A stretch of DNA of 64,000 nt from Lentisphaeria bacterium (GCA_003526375.1 DPDG01000027.1:1-64000), one strand, 5' to 3'; positions 43,109 to 52,043 are shown, counted from the first letter of the stretch. Notes: generated from the sequence alone by a model not told the origin. Program-made: numbers and translations.

Positions 43109-44368
43109 ATGGGTATTTTGAACAGAGTCATCAACATCCTGATTTTGCTTGCTGCGATCGCAGCCGTTGTGTTTTCGTATATGCTGTTCAGCAAACGCAA
43201 TGAATTGACGGACGGATGGCAGAAGATGGCGGCTGCGATCAATGCAACCGCGGCAACATTGGATGACAAAAGCACTTCGGGAACGAAAGCAGCTCAGGAA
43301 CTCGCAGCCGACAAGCTCAGACATACCCAGTATGCGAATCTGGATCAGGTACTGCCGAAACTGAAAGACAATGCCGCCAGGATCGTAAGACAGCGCAACG
43401 ATCTCGCCCAGTCTCTCCAGAGAACGGCAAATACGCTGGAAATCACCGGTGTAAACGCAAAAGATTTCCAGAATGTCACCTCTTATGAAAATAAGGACAA
43501 GGATTTCAGTTCCAAAATATCGGCGTTCAAACGCAACAGGGATGACGTCTTTGCAAATTACGTCAGAACCGGAAGCCTTGTCGGCGCCTCCATCTCCGCC
43601 AATGAACTGAAAAATTCTTCACAGGCAAATGCCGCCGCCCAGAAAGTCAATACAAGAATCAATGACATCAAAGGCCGCAGAGACCGTTTTGCATCTCATA
43701 TTGCGACAGTCAGCAGAACCCTCGGAGTCAAGAGCCCGAATCTGAACGGCGCCAGTTATGCCAATGAACTGAATACTTCCCTTGCTGAAATCCGCAAGTA
43801 TAAGTCGGCAGCCGACACCACACGGAATGCACTTGCCGCGGAAAAAAGAAAAACCGCATCTCTGAACAATCAGATCGCGGCTCACCGCAAAACGATTTCC
43901 AATCACCTTGCAGACATCAAAACAAAGCAGAAAAGAATCGACGAACTGCTCCGCGTCATCTCCGATGACGGGAAATCCCGGATTCCCGCAAAGCTTCTGA
44001 CCAATAAGGATCCGGAATGCTATGGGTACGTCAAAGGCAAAATCGAGTATATCGACAAAGATTTCGGCTTCATCACCATCAATATCGGCAAGAAATATGA
44101 GTTCGTCCAGAAATATGGAATCAAAGACAACAAGGTTGCGTTTCCGCTTCCTGCCGGCAAGATCATGACGATTGCGCGCGGTTTGAACAGCGATAAACCT
44201 GAATTCATCGGCAAGCTGATTGTAACGAAAGTAGATGACCACAATGCGATCTGCAATCTTGTCAGCGGCGAGCTTGCAGATCTGAGAGTGGGAGACGATG
44301 TTTATTTTGCGGATGAAGATATTGCTGCCGCAACAGGAAAAACGACAGCTCCGGCTGCCGCTAAATAA
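43109..44368 (+). CDS. Membrane-anchored coiled-coil protein, PVC-type hypothetical
   Basis: 419 residues from ATG 43109. A single N-terminal membrane helix (ILNRVINILILLAAIAAVVFSYMLF) is followed by a long helical region of coiled-coil type (~35-290, rich in Ala, Lys, Asn) and a beta-rich C-terminal domain (GKIEYIDKDFGFITINIGKKYEFV ... GKLIVTKVDDHNAICNLV ... ADLRVGDDVYF). The last part reads like a small OB/SH3-type barrel. Ala/Pro residues end the protein. It is probably an envelope scaffold facing the periplasm. No family name can be given. It is followed by a 35-codon membrane peptide gene with a strong ribosome site. Confidence 0.75.
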   Translation: MGILNRVINILILLAAIAAVVFSYMLFSKRNELTDGWQKMAAAINATAATLDDKSTSGTKAAQELAADKLRHTQYANLDQVLPKLKDNAARIVRQRNDLAQSLQRTANTLEITGVNAKDFQNVTSYENKDKDFSSKISAFKRNRDDVFANYVRTGSLVGASISANELKNSSQANAAAQKVNTRINDIKGRRDRFASHIATVSRTLGVKSPNLNGASYANELNTSLAEIRKYKSAADTTRNALAAEKRKTASLNNQIAAHRKTISNHLADIKTKQKRIDELLRVISDDGKSRIPAKLLTNKDPECYGYVKGKIEYIDKDFGFITINIGKKYEFVQKYGIKDNKVAFPLPAGKIMTIARGLNSDKPEFIGKLIVTKVDDHNAICNLVSGELADLRVGDDVYFADEDIAAATGKTTAPAAAK

Positions 44369-44379
44369 GGAGGCGGATC

Positions 44380-44487
44380 ATGTATTCATCGAAACTTTTC
44401 ACTGTCTGCTCAATTCTCACTTTTCTTCTTCTTGTAGGCGTATTGGTACTGCAGGCACTTGAAATGAAATGCTATGAAATGTTTTGA
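44380..44487 (+). CDS. Small membrane protein, 35 residues
   Basis: ATG at 44380 preceded by AAGGAGG, a near-perfect ribosome site that overlaps the stop of the gene before it. The peptide is one hydrophobic helix (TVCSILTFLLLVGVLVLQ) with a short polar tail. Its close coupling to the coiled-coil protein suggests a partner in the same complex, which is inference. Confidence 0.65.
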   Translation: MYSSKLFTVCSILTFLLLVGVLVLQALEMKCYEMF

Positions 44488-44511
44488 GTTGCCCTGAATC
44501 AAGTTGAATCG

Positions 44512-44546
44512 AAAACCGTCCGCTGGAAAGTTGTGACGGTTTTTTT
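44512..44546 (+). terminator. Intrinsic terminator
   Basis: AAAACCGTC (44512-44520) pairs perfectly with GACGGTTTT (44535-44543), loop of 14, followed by a run of T. It separates the coiled-coil/35-residue pair from the lipoprotein genes downstream. Confidence 0.85.
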
Positions 44547-44563
44547 GTATATGGAGGTTTTTT

Positions 44564-44719
44564 ATGAAATTTTTAATTACGGCGCTGTTCCTGCTGGCTG
44601 CGGGAGTTTTTCTGAACGGCTGTACCGATTATGAGCGGGCGGGAGTCAATCCCCGTCCTTTCAATGAGCCGAGAGGGTGGGAAGTCAATCCTTACGGTCC
44701 CGGCATGTTCCAGAACTGA
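44564..44719 (+). CDS. Small lipoprotein, 51 residues
   Basis: GGAGG 6 bp before ATG 44564. Signal and lipobox LLAAGVFLNGC give Cys at ~18, followed by TDYERAGVNPRPFNEPRGWE, a short Pro/Asn-rich mature part. It reads like a tiny entericidin-like or spacer lipoprotein. No family is recognised. It lies 24 bp before a secreted-protein gene. Confidence 0.7.
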   Translation: MKFLITALFLLAAGVFLNGCTDYERAGVNPRPFNEPRGWEVNPYGPGMFQN

Positions 44720-44743
44720 TCAGGCACCGGAAAGGAGCCGGAA

Positions 44744-45667
44744 ATGAAATTCTGCCTCTGTTTTCTGCTTCTGTTCTCCATTTTTTCCGCTTTCCCTGAC
44801 GAGGCGGCAGAATATACGGGTGTGATACGGAATGCGGCAGTAAGCGATTCCGCGCAAAAGGGACGTATCGAACTGTATGTCTTCGTGAATGAAGAAAAGG
44901 TCTATCCGCGGACAACGGTAAAAGGAACGCGCAATTTCCGGATCGGAGATACGTTCCGTTTCCTTTACCGCAGCGGGGATCAGGTGCGTGTGATTCTCTG
45001 CCGGAAGTCTTTTTTCAGGACAACAATCCTTCTTGATGCAGGCACCGCATCGCATGATGCCCTGGGCGAATTATTCAACAAGACCATGAAAACCAAAACT
45101 GCGGAAGTGGAGCTCGGCCTCGCAGTGCCTGAGGGGAAATACAGGGTAACGCTGAAACGTTCTTTTTTTGCGGCGGAAGATGCCGTTGCATGCGGCGGCA
45201 CGGTCAGGGGCGAGGATTTCAAACGGCGCATGGCGGATCTGCTGATCCGGCTTCAGGAATCCCCTGCAAAGGAGCGGGCGCATCTGCTGAAGCAGCAGTC
45301 ATTCAGGGAACTAGCCCGTTATGCCGCGGACTCGCTTGAAAAACTGGACCACCGGATCACTGTCCGGCAGAACGGCAGGGAGCTTTTCGACTCGTGGAAA
45401 CTGGGATACCGCAAAACCGGACGGGATGTAACGTGGGAAAATGTCTCTTTTGAAATCGACTGGCGGGCGGGCGACCGGATCGATGTCCATTTCCTGGATG
45501 CGGACCTGCTTGACGACGACGTGGTATTCAAGCGTTTTACGAACACCCCGTTTTCAATCCAGATGCTGAAAGGCTGTATTTACGGAGGCATTCTCTCAAA
45601 CTCGGGAGTGATCTTTTCCGCGGAATATCTGGGGATTTCGCCTGCGGCATCCGGCTGTTCCGAATGA
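44744..45667 (+). CDS. Secreted protein of unknown function
   Basis: 307 residues, GGAG before the ATG. It has a signal peptide (MKFCLCFLLLFSIFSAFP). Two beta-rich regions (~25-100 and ~205-290) flank a helical segment (DFKRRMADLLIRLQESPAKERAHLLKQQSFRELARYAADSLEKL). No motif is recognised. It probably forms a unit with the preceding 51-residue lipoprotein. Confidence 0.7.
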   Translation: MKFCLCFLLLFSIFSAFPDEAAEYTGVIRNAAVSDSAQKGRIELYVFVNEEKVYPRTTVKGTRNFRIGDTFRFLYRSGDQVRVILCRKSFFRTTILLDAGTASHDALGELFNKTMKTKTAEVELGLAVPEGKYRVTLKRSFFAAEDAVACGGTVRGEDFKRRMADLLIRLQESPAKERAHLLKQQSFRELARYAADSLEKLDHRITVRQNGRELFDSWKLGYRKTGRDVTWENVSFEIDWRAGDRIDVHFLDADLLDDDVVFKRFTNTPFSIQMLKGCIYGGILSNSGVIFSAEYLGISPAASGCSE

Positions 45668-45727
45668 ACTGCCCCGATGCATGGCATGACACAGCCAAAC
45701 CGGTTCAGGGATGCGGGAAACGGGATT

Positions 45728-46549
45728 TCACGACAGTTTATTGGCAGCTGCCTGCTGCAAAAGTTCTTTTTTATAATGGAGAGGCGAACTTCCGGTCATC
45801 CGTTTGAAAAAATCGGAAAAATGGAACTGGGAGGAAAAACCCATGATCGCGGCAATCTCGCCGATGTTCTTATCCGAATAGCGCAAATACCGTTTTGCGC
45901 TTTCCACCCGGAGCTGATTCAGAAAGTCTTTTGCCGTAAGCCCCGTCATCCGCCTGATCAATACGGAAAAATGATTTCTCGAATAATGACATGCCTCCGC
46001 AGCCTCTGTCACAGAAAAGGGACAGCGCTCCTGTTTTTCAAGGATGTCATAAATTCTGGCAAGCGGTCCGGAGTAGCGCTGAGAATGCTGAAACAGAGTG
46101 GCGACAACCCCCGTCAGATAATATTCCATCAGAATCTGATAGCGATCCTGCGGAAGGATGATCGTGCCTTCCGGAACTCCGAAAAAACGGGAGGGAAAGG
46201 TGGTTTCAAAAATGGTCTTTGTCGCGTCAATGACTCCACGGGTGAAATCATTCGCCGCAACGTGGAGGAAAGGCGGGAAAACCGGCTGTTCCATATAAAA
46301 TTTATAGCAGAGAGAAAGATACTTCTCCGAATATTTGAGAGCATGCGGGGTTCCCGGCGCCACAAACAACAGATCATTCTCCTGGACGGGGCAACTGCCG
46401 TTCTCCGTAATGAGTTCGCATTTTCCCGACAGCGTGAAATTCGCCTGAAAGAAATCGTGGACATGCATTTTTATCCTGATGGAAGGATTTCCTTCGGCGT
46501 ATCCCCAGTAACACAGCCTGATTTTTCCCTGATTTTTTTCGGCATCCAT
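45728..46549 (-). CDS. AraC-family transcriptional regulator with cupin-like sensor
   Basis: 273 residues from ATG 46549; the frame to 46678 has no ribosome site and crosses the promoter. The N-terminal cupin-like arm-binding region (KMHVHDFFQANFTLSGKCELIT ... NDLLFVAPGTPHALKY) is followed by a C-terminal double helix-turn-helix (FSVTEAAEACHYSRNHFSVLIRRMTG ... NIGEIAAIMGFSSQFHFSDFFKRMTG). It is a sugar-type activator. It follows the LacI gene on the same strand, 138 bp away, and may join in controlling the neighbouring pseudopilin/enzyme pair. Confidence 0.92.
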   Translation of the reverse strand: MDAEKNQGKIRLCYWGYAEGNPSIRIKMHVHDFFQANFTLSGKCELITENGSCPVQENDLLFVAPGTPHALKYSEKYLSLCYKFYMEQPVFPPFLHVAANDFTRGVIDATKTIFETTFPSRFFGVPEGTIILPQDRYQILMEYYLTGVVATLFQHSQRYSGPLARIYDILEKQERCPFSVTEAAEACHYSRNHFSVLIRRMTGLTAKDFLNQLRVESAKRYLRYSDKNIGEIAAIMGFSSQFHFSDFFKRMTGSSPLHYKKELLQQAAANKLS

Positions 46550-46573
46550 GATTATTCCAATTCCTTCTGTTGT

Positions 46574-46601
46574 AAAATAAGGCTGTTTTTGAGAAAAACA
46601 A
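46574..46601 (-). promoter_or_regulatory. Promoter of the araC-type gene
   Basis: TTGTTT (46601-46596), 16-bp spacer, TATTTT (46579-46574) on the minus strand. Confidence 0.4.
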
Positions 46602-46687
46602 CAAGAAATTTTCCGTTGCGGGAAAAAATAAATGAAATTCTGCAATACACCAATGAACCTGCCCCTTTCAGACCACACCCCGCAGTT

Positions 46688-47656
46688 TTACTTCACCGCA
46701 TATTGCGGTGGATGACTGACAGAAGCAACACTCTCGCGTTCAATCAGGGTGTAAGGCAGATTCTGATCCGCCGCCGGCAGTTTCCGGATCAGCCTCTCCA
46801 ACGTGTCAAATGCCGTATGTGCCAGAAGAGCCCAGTTCTGGCTGAGGGTGGTTTCCGGCGGATACAGTGTACGGGAAAGCTCATCATGCTCCATGCCGAT
46901 CACGGAGATATCATCCGGGACACGCAGTCCCTGCTGTCGCAGTTCAAAAAAGATTTCCGCCGCCGCACCTTCTCCGGGACACAGAATCGCCGTTGCCCCC
47001 TGCTTTTGCAGTCCGGTAAAGGAAACCGATCCGGGACCGTCGTATTCGATGACCGCCGGAGTAATGCCTGGCGCATTGCGGTTCATCCAGGAGAGGTAGC
47101 ATTGCTGCCGCTCACGGGTATCGGTTGCATCCGCCGGAGTCCGTCTGTCCGTATGGAGAAAAATGATATTGCGGTGCCCGCGATGTTTCAGATAATCAAG
47201 GGCAAGCGTAATTCCCTGCATGTTATCGGAAGAAATCCGCAGAACACCGTCATTGCGGTATCCGGCGGAATTAATGCAGACCAGCGGCAGCGCCTGTTCC
47301 TTTCCCCACTGTTTTTCGAGCCCGGTCCGGTAAAGCACGGCAATGCCGCCGTCAAAGAGATGCATTCCGATTCTCTGGACATCACATTCGGAAACAATCT
47401 CCACAGCGTATCTGCGCTGATACGCTTCTTTCCGCAGGGCAGCAAGAATCAGACCGAGATAACCGCTGAAATTCGCATGATCGGGAATAATCAGCGCAAT
47501 GCATCCGGTAAACAGGGTATAATGCATACGCCGCGCAGTACTGATGACCAGACTGCGGACTTTCGGTTTAATATAAGGGTAGTTATTCAATACCCGCGAA
47601 ACCGTTGCCGGAGAAACCCCGGCCGCAGCAGCGATTTTACGTATGGTGGCGGACAC
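46688..47656 (-). CDS. LacI-family transcriptional regulator (GTG start)
   Basis: 322 residues. GTG at 47656 is preceded by AAGGAGG with a 6-bp gap and gives the usual LacI beginning (SATIRKIAAAAGVSPATVSRVLNN). The alternative ATG at 47698 lies inside the -10 box. The helix-turn-helix is at ~1-50, then a sugar-binding domain (GCIALIIPDHANFSGYLGLILAALRK ... DDISVIGMEHDELSRTLYPPETTL). It is transcribed away from pseudopilin D and the large CBM9-like protein, which it probably controls from the shared intergenic region. Confidence 0.92.
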   Translation of the reverse strand: MSATIRKIAAAAGVSPATVSRVLNNYPYIKPKVRSLVISTARRMHYTLFTGCIALIIPDHANFSGYLGLILAALRKEAYQRRYAVEIVSECDVQRIGMHLFDGGIAVLYRTGLEKQWGKEQALPLVCINSAGYRNDGVLRISSDNMQGITLALDYLKHRGHRNIIFLHTDRRTPADATDTRERQQCYLSWMNRNAPGITPAVIEYDGPGSVSFTGLQKQGATAILCPGEGAAAEIFFELRQQGLRVPDDISVIGMEHDELSRTLYPPETTLSQNWALLAHTAFDTLERLIRKLPAADQNLPYTLIERESVASVSHPPQYAVK

Positions 47657-47694
47657 ATCCCTCCTCCTTCCTGAAATGAAAGCCGTATCTTTTA

Positions 47695-47722
47695 TCATAC
47701 AGCCGAAATTCCTTTTTTCAAC
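47695..47722 (-). promoter_or_regulatory. Promoter of the divergent lacI-type gene
   Basis: TTGAAA (47722-47717), 16-bp spacer, TATGAT (47700-47695) on the minus strand. The -10 box contains the first in-frame ATG, supporting the downstream GTG start. Confidence 0.6.
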
Positions 47723-47730
47723 TCTTTCCT

Positions 47731-47817
47731 GTTTCAATTTGTTTCAGAAAAATACCTTGCGCACCTCTTGTTTTTATTTGAATTTCAGATATAATAAAAG
47801 ATAAAGAAACAAGAAAC
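47731..47817. promoter_or_regulatory. Clustered GTTTC/GAAAC half-sites between divergent promoters
   Basis: TGTTTCA occurs at 47731-47737 and 47741-47747 (10 bp apart), and the reverse half GAAAC at 47806-47810 and 47813-47817. The cluster flanks the promoter of pseudopilin D. It could bind the LacI or AraC protein. Evidence is repetition and position only. Confidence 0.45.
47768..47795 (+). promoter_or_regulatory. Promoter of pseudopilin D / CBM9-like gene
   Basis: TTGTTT (47768-47773), 16-bp spacer, TATAAT (47790-47795), 53 bp before the ATG. Confidence 0.6.
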
Positions 47818-47848
47818 CATCAACAGATTACAGGGAGGATACAGCAAT

Positions 47849-48595
47849 ATGTTTTTTTGTATGAGAAAAAACGGAAAACAGAAATTCGCGGAGATGAAAC
47901 AGAAAGCAACACCGAGGGCTGCACGGGGAATTGCATGGAATTTCACATTGATAGAGTTATTGATCGTTATAGCGATCATCGCAATTCTTGCTGCCCTGCT
48001 GCTGCCTGCATTGAACAAGGCTCGGGATAAAGGTAAAACGATTTCATGTGTCAATAACCTGAAACAGCTCGGAAACATCATGGCGTTTTATCAGGCGGAT
48101 TACAATGATTACTTTCCCGCAACTTATGATCCCTTTGCCAAAAAAACGTGGTTTCAGCTTCTTCAAAACAGCGGAGCGCTGGGAACGAATTACGCACAAA
48201 GCCGTTGGAGCGTAGTCGTCAAAGGATACGGCAACTCGCTGCTCTGCCCGAAACTGGACCTGAACCTGACACTGGATTACTACAACTACGGCATGAATGC
48301 CCATACTTTTCCCATTCAGAATCTTCTTCCGTCCTCGGAACAGGGTGATGTCTCCCGGTATTACCGCAAACTTACAACGCTCAGACAACCCTCCTTGCGC
48401 GGTGTGATCGGAGAACCGAAGCCGGATTCGCAGGGATACGCGATCCGCACTACGACAGTCAATCCTTACAGGCATGACAGACAAAGCAATTTCCTCTATG
48501 CGGATACCCATGTAAGCGCGGTCCACGGCACCGTGCTCGCCACCAAAACCAACATAGAGTCTCCGTGGGGACCGAGCAACGGATTCAGGGAGTAA
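47849..48595 (+). CDS. Pseudopilin-like protein, copy D
   Basis: 248 residues, GGAGG 10 bp before the ATG. The leader before the signal is unusually long (about 31 residues, basic) and ends AWN|FTLIELLIVIAIIAILAALLLPAL, with Asn at -1. The helix NKARDKGKTISCVNNLKQLG and the QADYNDYFPATYDP segment are typical. The C-terminal motif is HDRQSNFLYADTH, an H-X9-DT variant. The enzyme gene follows 5 bp after the stop, and the regulators (LacI, AraC) are divergent. Confidence 0.9.
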   Translation: MFFCMRKNGKQKFAEMKQKATPRAARGIAWNFTLIELLIVIAIIAILAALLLPALNKARDKGKTISCVNNLKQLGNIMAFYQADYNDYFPATYDPFAKKTWFQLLQNSGALGTNYAQSRWSVVVKGYGNSLLCPKLDLNLTLDYYNYGMNAHTFPIQNLLPSSEQGDVSRYYRKLTTLRQPSLRGVIGEPKPDSQGYAIRTTTVNPYRHDRQSNFLYADTHVSAVHGTVLATKTNIESPWGPSNGFRE

Positions 48596-48600
48596 AAATC

Positions 48601-51600
48601 ATGAAAAAACGAAACCTTCTGATTGCAGGAACCGCTTTTCTTCTGAGCATATCTGACCTGTCCGGTGCAAATGAGTTTTTCGCCTGCCGTGTTGCGAAGG
48701 TGAAGAATCCGCCGCAAATTGACGGCATACTGGATGAGACTGAATGGAAACAGGCGGCAAGACTGCCCGCATTCAGCAACTCAACCGGAATCCTGTCACA
48801 AAAACGGCAGGACGTGATGCTCTGCTATGATTCCGGATATCTTTATGTGGGACTCCGCGCCGATATCGACTGGGAACCGGGGATTGTTCCGGTGAAATTC
48901 GATGACCTGAATATCTGGACCGTCGACAGTTTCGATATTGCTTTGATCCCTGTTCCGGAAAAGGCGAACGACATTGTCCGCTTCATCGTGGAACGCGGCG
49001 GCGGACGTGCCGACATGCGTGCGAAAGGACAGGTCAAACAGCCTGCGGGAGACTGGAATCCCGAATGGAAAAGTGCGGTCCGCCTGATCGCCCATTCCTA
49101 TATGAGCGCCTATACATGGGAGGCGGAAATTGCGATCCCGTGGAAAAGCCTCGGCATCTCCGCGCCCCGGAAAGGCGACAGAATTCCGGCACAGTTTATC
49201 CGCTGTATCGGCAATATCCGCCGCGATGCCGCAGGAAATCCGGACCGTGTCGTTACATGGTCGCCGGTACCGAAAGGGAGGGACTGGATCAACCCGGGTG
49301 ATTTCGGCTGTCTGCTGTTCGCCGGGGAAAAACCTGTGTTCCGTGCCGATCCGGACAGTGCGTTCGGAGTGAAAGGACGCTGTACCGCTCCTGTCCAGGC
49401 ATCGCTTGAGGGGCGCGTATGGGAAATCGGACATTCCGGCAGTCCCATGCGCATCGCAAAAGCACAGAAGACCGATGGTATGAAGCTCAACTGGCCGGGC
49501 GGAATCGAGGTCCGCCGCGACACCCCCTCCATGATGTACTGGCGCCTGAGCGATGCGGACGGTTTGATCGCCGGCGGCAAATACATCACTACTCTGCGCC
49601 CTTTATTCAAGGTCGAAACAGCAATCAATTATTATCGGGAATCCGTGGTGATCCTGGGCGACCTCCGTGATCTCGCAGTCGGCAAAGGGTTCCGTGTGGA
49701 AGCGGAACTCCGCGGCAAGGACGGCAGAGTGCTTGAGCGGACCGGAAAGAAACTGGATGCCGGAGCAAAATATTTCGAATTAAACTGCTCCGTAAGGAAA
49801 CTTGTCCCAGGCACGGAAGGAACAGTTGCGGTCCGTCTTCTTGATGAAAAAGGCAGAGTTCAATATGATTTTTCAGGCAGGCGGAAACTGCTGAAACGTC
49901 CTGCATGGATAACGGCGGATTCACTCGGCAGAGTATCGGTTCCGCCACCGGGCTGGGAAACTCCGGTTGTCAAACAGGCACCCGGACATATCGAAGTGAA
50001 AACGGGACCCAATGCCTACTGTTTCGGGATATCGTCACCGCTTCCGGAAGCTGTCGAATTGCGAAACCGGCTCTTTTCCCGTGGCAGTTTTACACTGGAA
50101 GCTGTCACGGACCGCGGATACCAGAGCTTGAAATCCGCAGCACTGCCGGAGATACTCTCACAGAATGCACGCGGCGTGACATTCCTGTGGCAGGGTGTCT
50201 CGGACGATCTTGAAGTCAAGGCGGAAATCCGCGTCGAATTCGACGGAATGGCATGGTACCGGACACAGGTCATCCCCCGCAGGAAGGAGATGAAGCTGAA
50301 ACGCCTTGCCGTAGTTATGCCGCTGGCGGCGGAACAGGTGCGCTACATGCGCGGAAACAATGCAATGAATGTCCGTGAACTTGTCTTCAATTCAGCGCTT
50401 GTCGGAAAAGCAAAAACGGACCGTGTCCTGCCGAAACCCGACATGCAGTTTGCGATCAGTTTTTCGGCAAACGGCTGGACCTTCGGGAACATGTTCCATA
50501 ATTTCTACTGGATCGGTGGAGAGGACCGGGGCATCTTTTTTGTCCTGCCGTCCTGCCGTAACATGGCGGTACGGGAAAAATATGCGGACATCATTGATGA
50601 CGGCGATAATTTTACCGCAAAGTTCTTTCTGGCAGACCATCCGCTGGAACTCAAAGCCCCTCTGGATTATGAGTTCGGTTTTTTCCTGACTCCGACAAAA
50701 GAAGTTACAGACCGTGCAAGACTCCGCCGTGTCGGCGCCGGTTTTTCCGGCGGTGTTGACTCCATACATGCCGATGTGGGAATCAAACCTCAGGAAAAGT
50801 ATTTTACCGGAAATGCGCGCGGACGTTTTTTCCATGACTCCGAACTGCGTCCGTTCGGCAGAAACGATGTGGCGACTCTGATTCTTCCCTGCTGGAAACT
50901 GCGCACGATTCAGAGCGGCAACCCGCTGCCCGGCAGGGAGGAACGGGAATATATCGACCGCTGGATCGCCAATACAGGGAAAAAACTGGATGCCTCGCCC
51001 ATGCTTTGGTATGATGCGTTTTTCACAGTCTTCGGATTGCCCCATATCACCGGCTTTCTGAATGATTTCGAGGCATGGCCGATTACCCGCCTGCCTGTGG
51101 AACAGCACGGCACTTACGTATGTCCCACACCCGCATGGCAGAATTTCTATCTTTACGGGGCACAGGAACGCATGAAGCAGAAAATAACTTCGTTCTACAT
51201 GGACCTGACGTTCCTGAAACCGTGTTCCAACCGGTTCCACGGCTGCGGATACCGTGATGCCGACGGTAATGTTTCCGGCGTGATACCGCTGCTTGCGGCA
51301 CGTGAAATGTTTCTGCGCTACCAGACAATGGTCAAGAAGAACAATCCGCAGGGACTGCTGGTGCTTCATGGATATGCCGCCACTCCTCTGGCTCTCTGGG
51401 TGGATGTGCTGACCGCCGGCGAAGAATGGCTGACCGCCCCGGATTATAAGACTCTGACACCGGAATATTTTCAGTCCATGCTGGCTTCTACCGACCAGAT
51501 CGGCAGTGTGGCAAACTTCTTCCCTGGCGGTATCCTGATGCATTATATACAGGCGCAGAAAAGCAGCACGACACTGGAAGAAATGTGCGGGTTGAGCTTC

Positions 51601-51936
51601 CTTCACGGAGAATCCATGTGGAACGGCACCGAAGCGATGATGCCCGGTCTGCGTATGGTATGGGATACATTGGACCGTTTCGGCGTGGATCAGGCTGTCT
51701 GGACTCCCTATTGGCGCAATCCGCTTTCCGGCGGACCGGAGGGTGTCCTAGTGTCCTCATGGAAACGTGGAACGCGCCTGCTGCTGGTACTGTTCAATCC
51801 CGCGCAAACAGAAAGGCAAATTCGTTTCGATGCATTGAAAAACAGGCGGATCACAGATTGCCTGAACAACGGGAACAGAGTTGGAGAACAGATTACCGTC
51901 CCGAAGCGCGGATTCAGACTTCTGCTTTGTGAATAA
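48601..51936 (+). CDS. Very large secreted glycan-active protein, CBM9-like plus DUF6067-like domain
   Basis: 1111 residues from ATG 48601 (GGGAG upstream), signal peptide LLIAGTAFLLSISDLSGA. Residues ~25-220 resemble a CBM9/DOMON domain (PPQIDGILDETEWKQAARLP; WTVDSFDIALIPVPE; YTWEAEIAIPWKSLGI). A beta-rich middle follows. Residues ~780-1060 form a probable TIM-barrel region (SPMLWYDAFFTVFGLPHITGFLNDFEAWPI, FYMDLTFLKPCSNRFHGCGYRD, LLVLHGYAATPLALWVD), as in the DUF6067-type proteins of PVC bacteria. A small C-terminal beta domain closes it. It is the enzyme part of the fourth cassette; the substrate is unknown. Confidence 0.78.
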   Translation: MKKRNLLIAGTAFLLSISDLSGANEFFACRVAKVKNPPQIDGILDETEWKQAARLPAFSNSTGILSQKRQDVMLCYDSGYLYVGLRADIDWEPGIVPVKFDDLNIWTVDSFDIALIPVPEKANDIVRFIVERGGGRADMRAKGQVKQPAGDWNPEWKSAVRLIAHSYMSAYTWEAEIAIPWKSLGISAPRKGDRIPAQFIRCIGNIRRDAAGNPDRVVTWSPVPKGRDWINPGDFGCLLFAGEKPVFRADPDSAFGVKGRCTAPVQASLEGRVWEIGHSGSPMRIAKAQKTDGMKLNWPGGIEVRRDTPSMMYWRLSDADGLIAGGKYITTLRPLFKVETAINYYRESVVILGDLRDLAVGKGFRVEAELRGKDGRVLERTGKKLDAGAKYFELNCSVRKLVPGTEGTVAVRLLDEKGRVQYDFSGRRKLLKRPAWITADSLGRVSVPPPGWETPVVKQAPGHIEVKTGPNAYCFGISSPLPEAVELRNRLFSRGSFTLEAVTDRGYQSLKSAALPEILSQNARGVTFLWQGVSDDLEVKAEIRVEFDGMAWYRTQVIPRRKEMKLKRLAVVMPLAAEQVRYMRGNNAMNVRELVFNSALVGKAKTDRVLPKPDMQFAISFSANGWTFGNMFHNFYWIGGEDRGIFFVLPSCRNMAVREKYADIIDDGDNFTAKFFLADHPLELKAPLDYEFGFFLTPTKEVTDRARLRRVGAGFSGGVDSIHADVGIKPQEKYFTGNARGRFFHDSELRPFGRNDVATLILPCWKLRTIQSGNPLPGREEREYIDRWIANTGKKLDASPMLWYDAFFTVFGLPHITGFLNDFEAWPITRLPVEQHGTYVCPTPAWQNFYLYGAQERMKQKITSFYMDLTFLKPCSNRFHGCGYRDADGNVSGVIPLLAAREMFLRYQTMVKKNNPQGLLVLHGYAATPLALWVDVLTAGEEWLTAPDYKTLTPEYFQSMLASTDQIGSVANFFPGGILMHYIQAQKSSTTLEEMCGLSFLHGESMWNGTEAMMPGLRMVWDTLDRFGVDQAVWTPYWRNPLSGGPEGVLVSSWKRGTRLLLVLFNPAQTERQIRFDALKNRRITDCLNNGNRVGEQITVPKRGFRLLLCE

Positions 51937-51942
51937 AAAACC

Positions 51943-52008
51943 ACAGGTATTGTCTGTTTCCCGGTTTGCCGGAGAAAGGCGATTTTCACCCTCAGCGGCA
52001 ATACCTGT
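51943..52008 (+). other. Inverted repeat downstream of the CBM9-like gene
   Basis: ACAGGTATTG (51943-51952) is repeated inverted at 51999-52008, enclosing CCGG-TTTG-CCGG. It could be a 3' stem-loop. There is no T-tract after it, so an intrinsic terminator is not supported. Confidence 0.4.
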
Positions 52009-52043
52009 CCGAAAGGAAAAACGAGGAAGGCTCCGGTTTCTTC

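Noticed and set aside
45677..47674. 665-codon plus-strand frame
   Set aside because: It lies antisense to AraC and LacI genes whose motifs are unmistakable; it is a GC-bias shadow frame.
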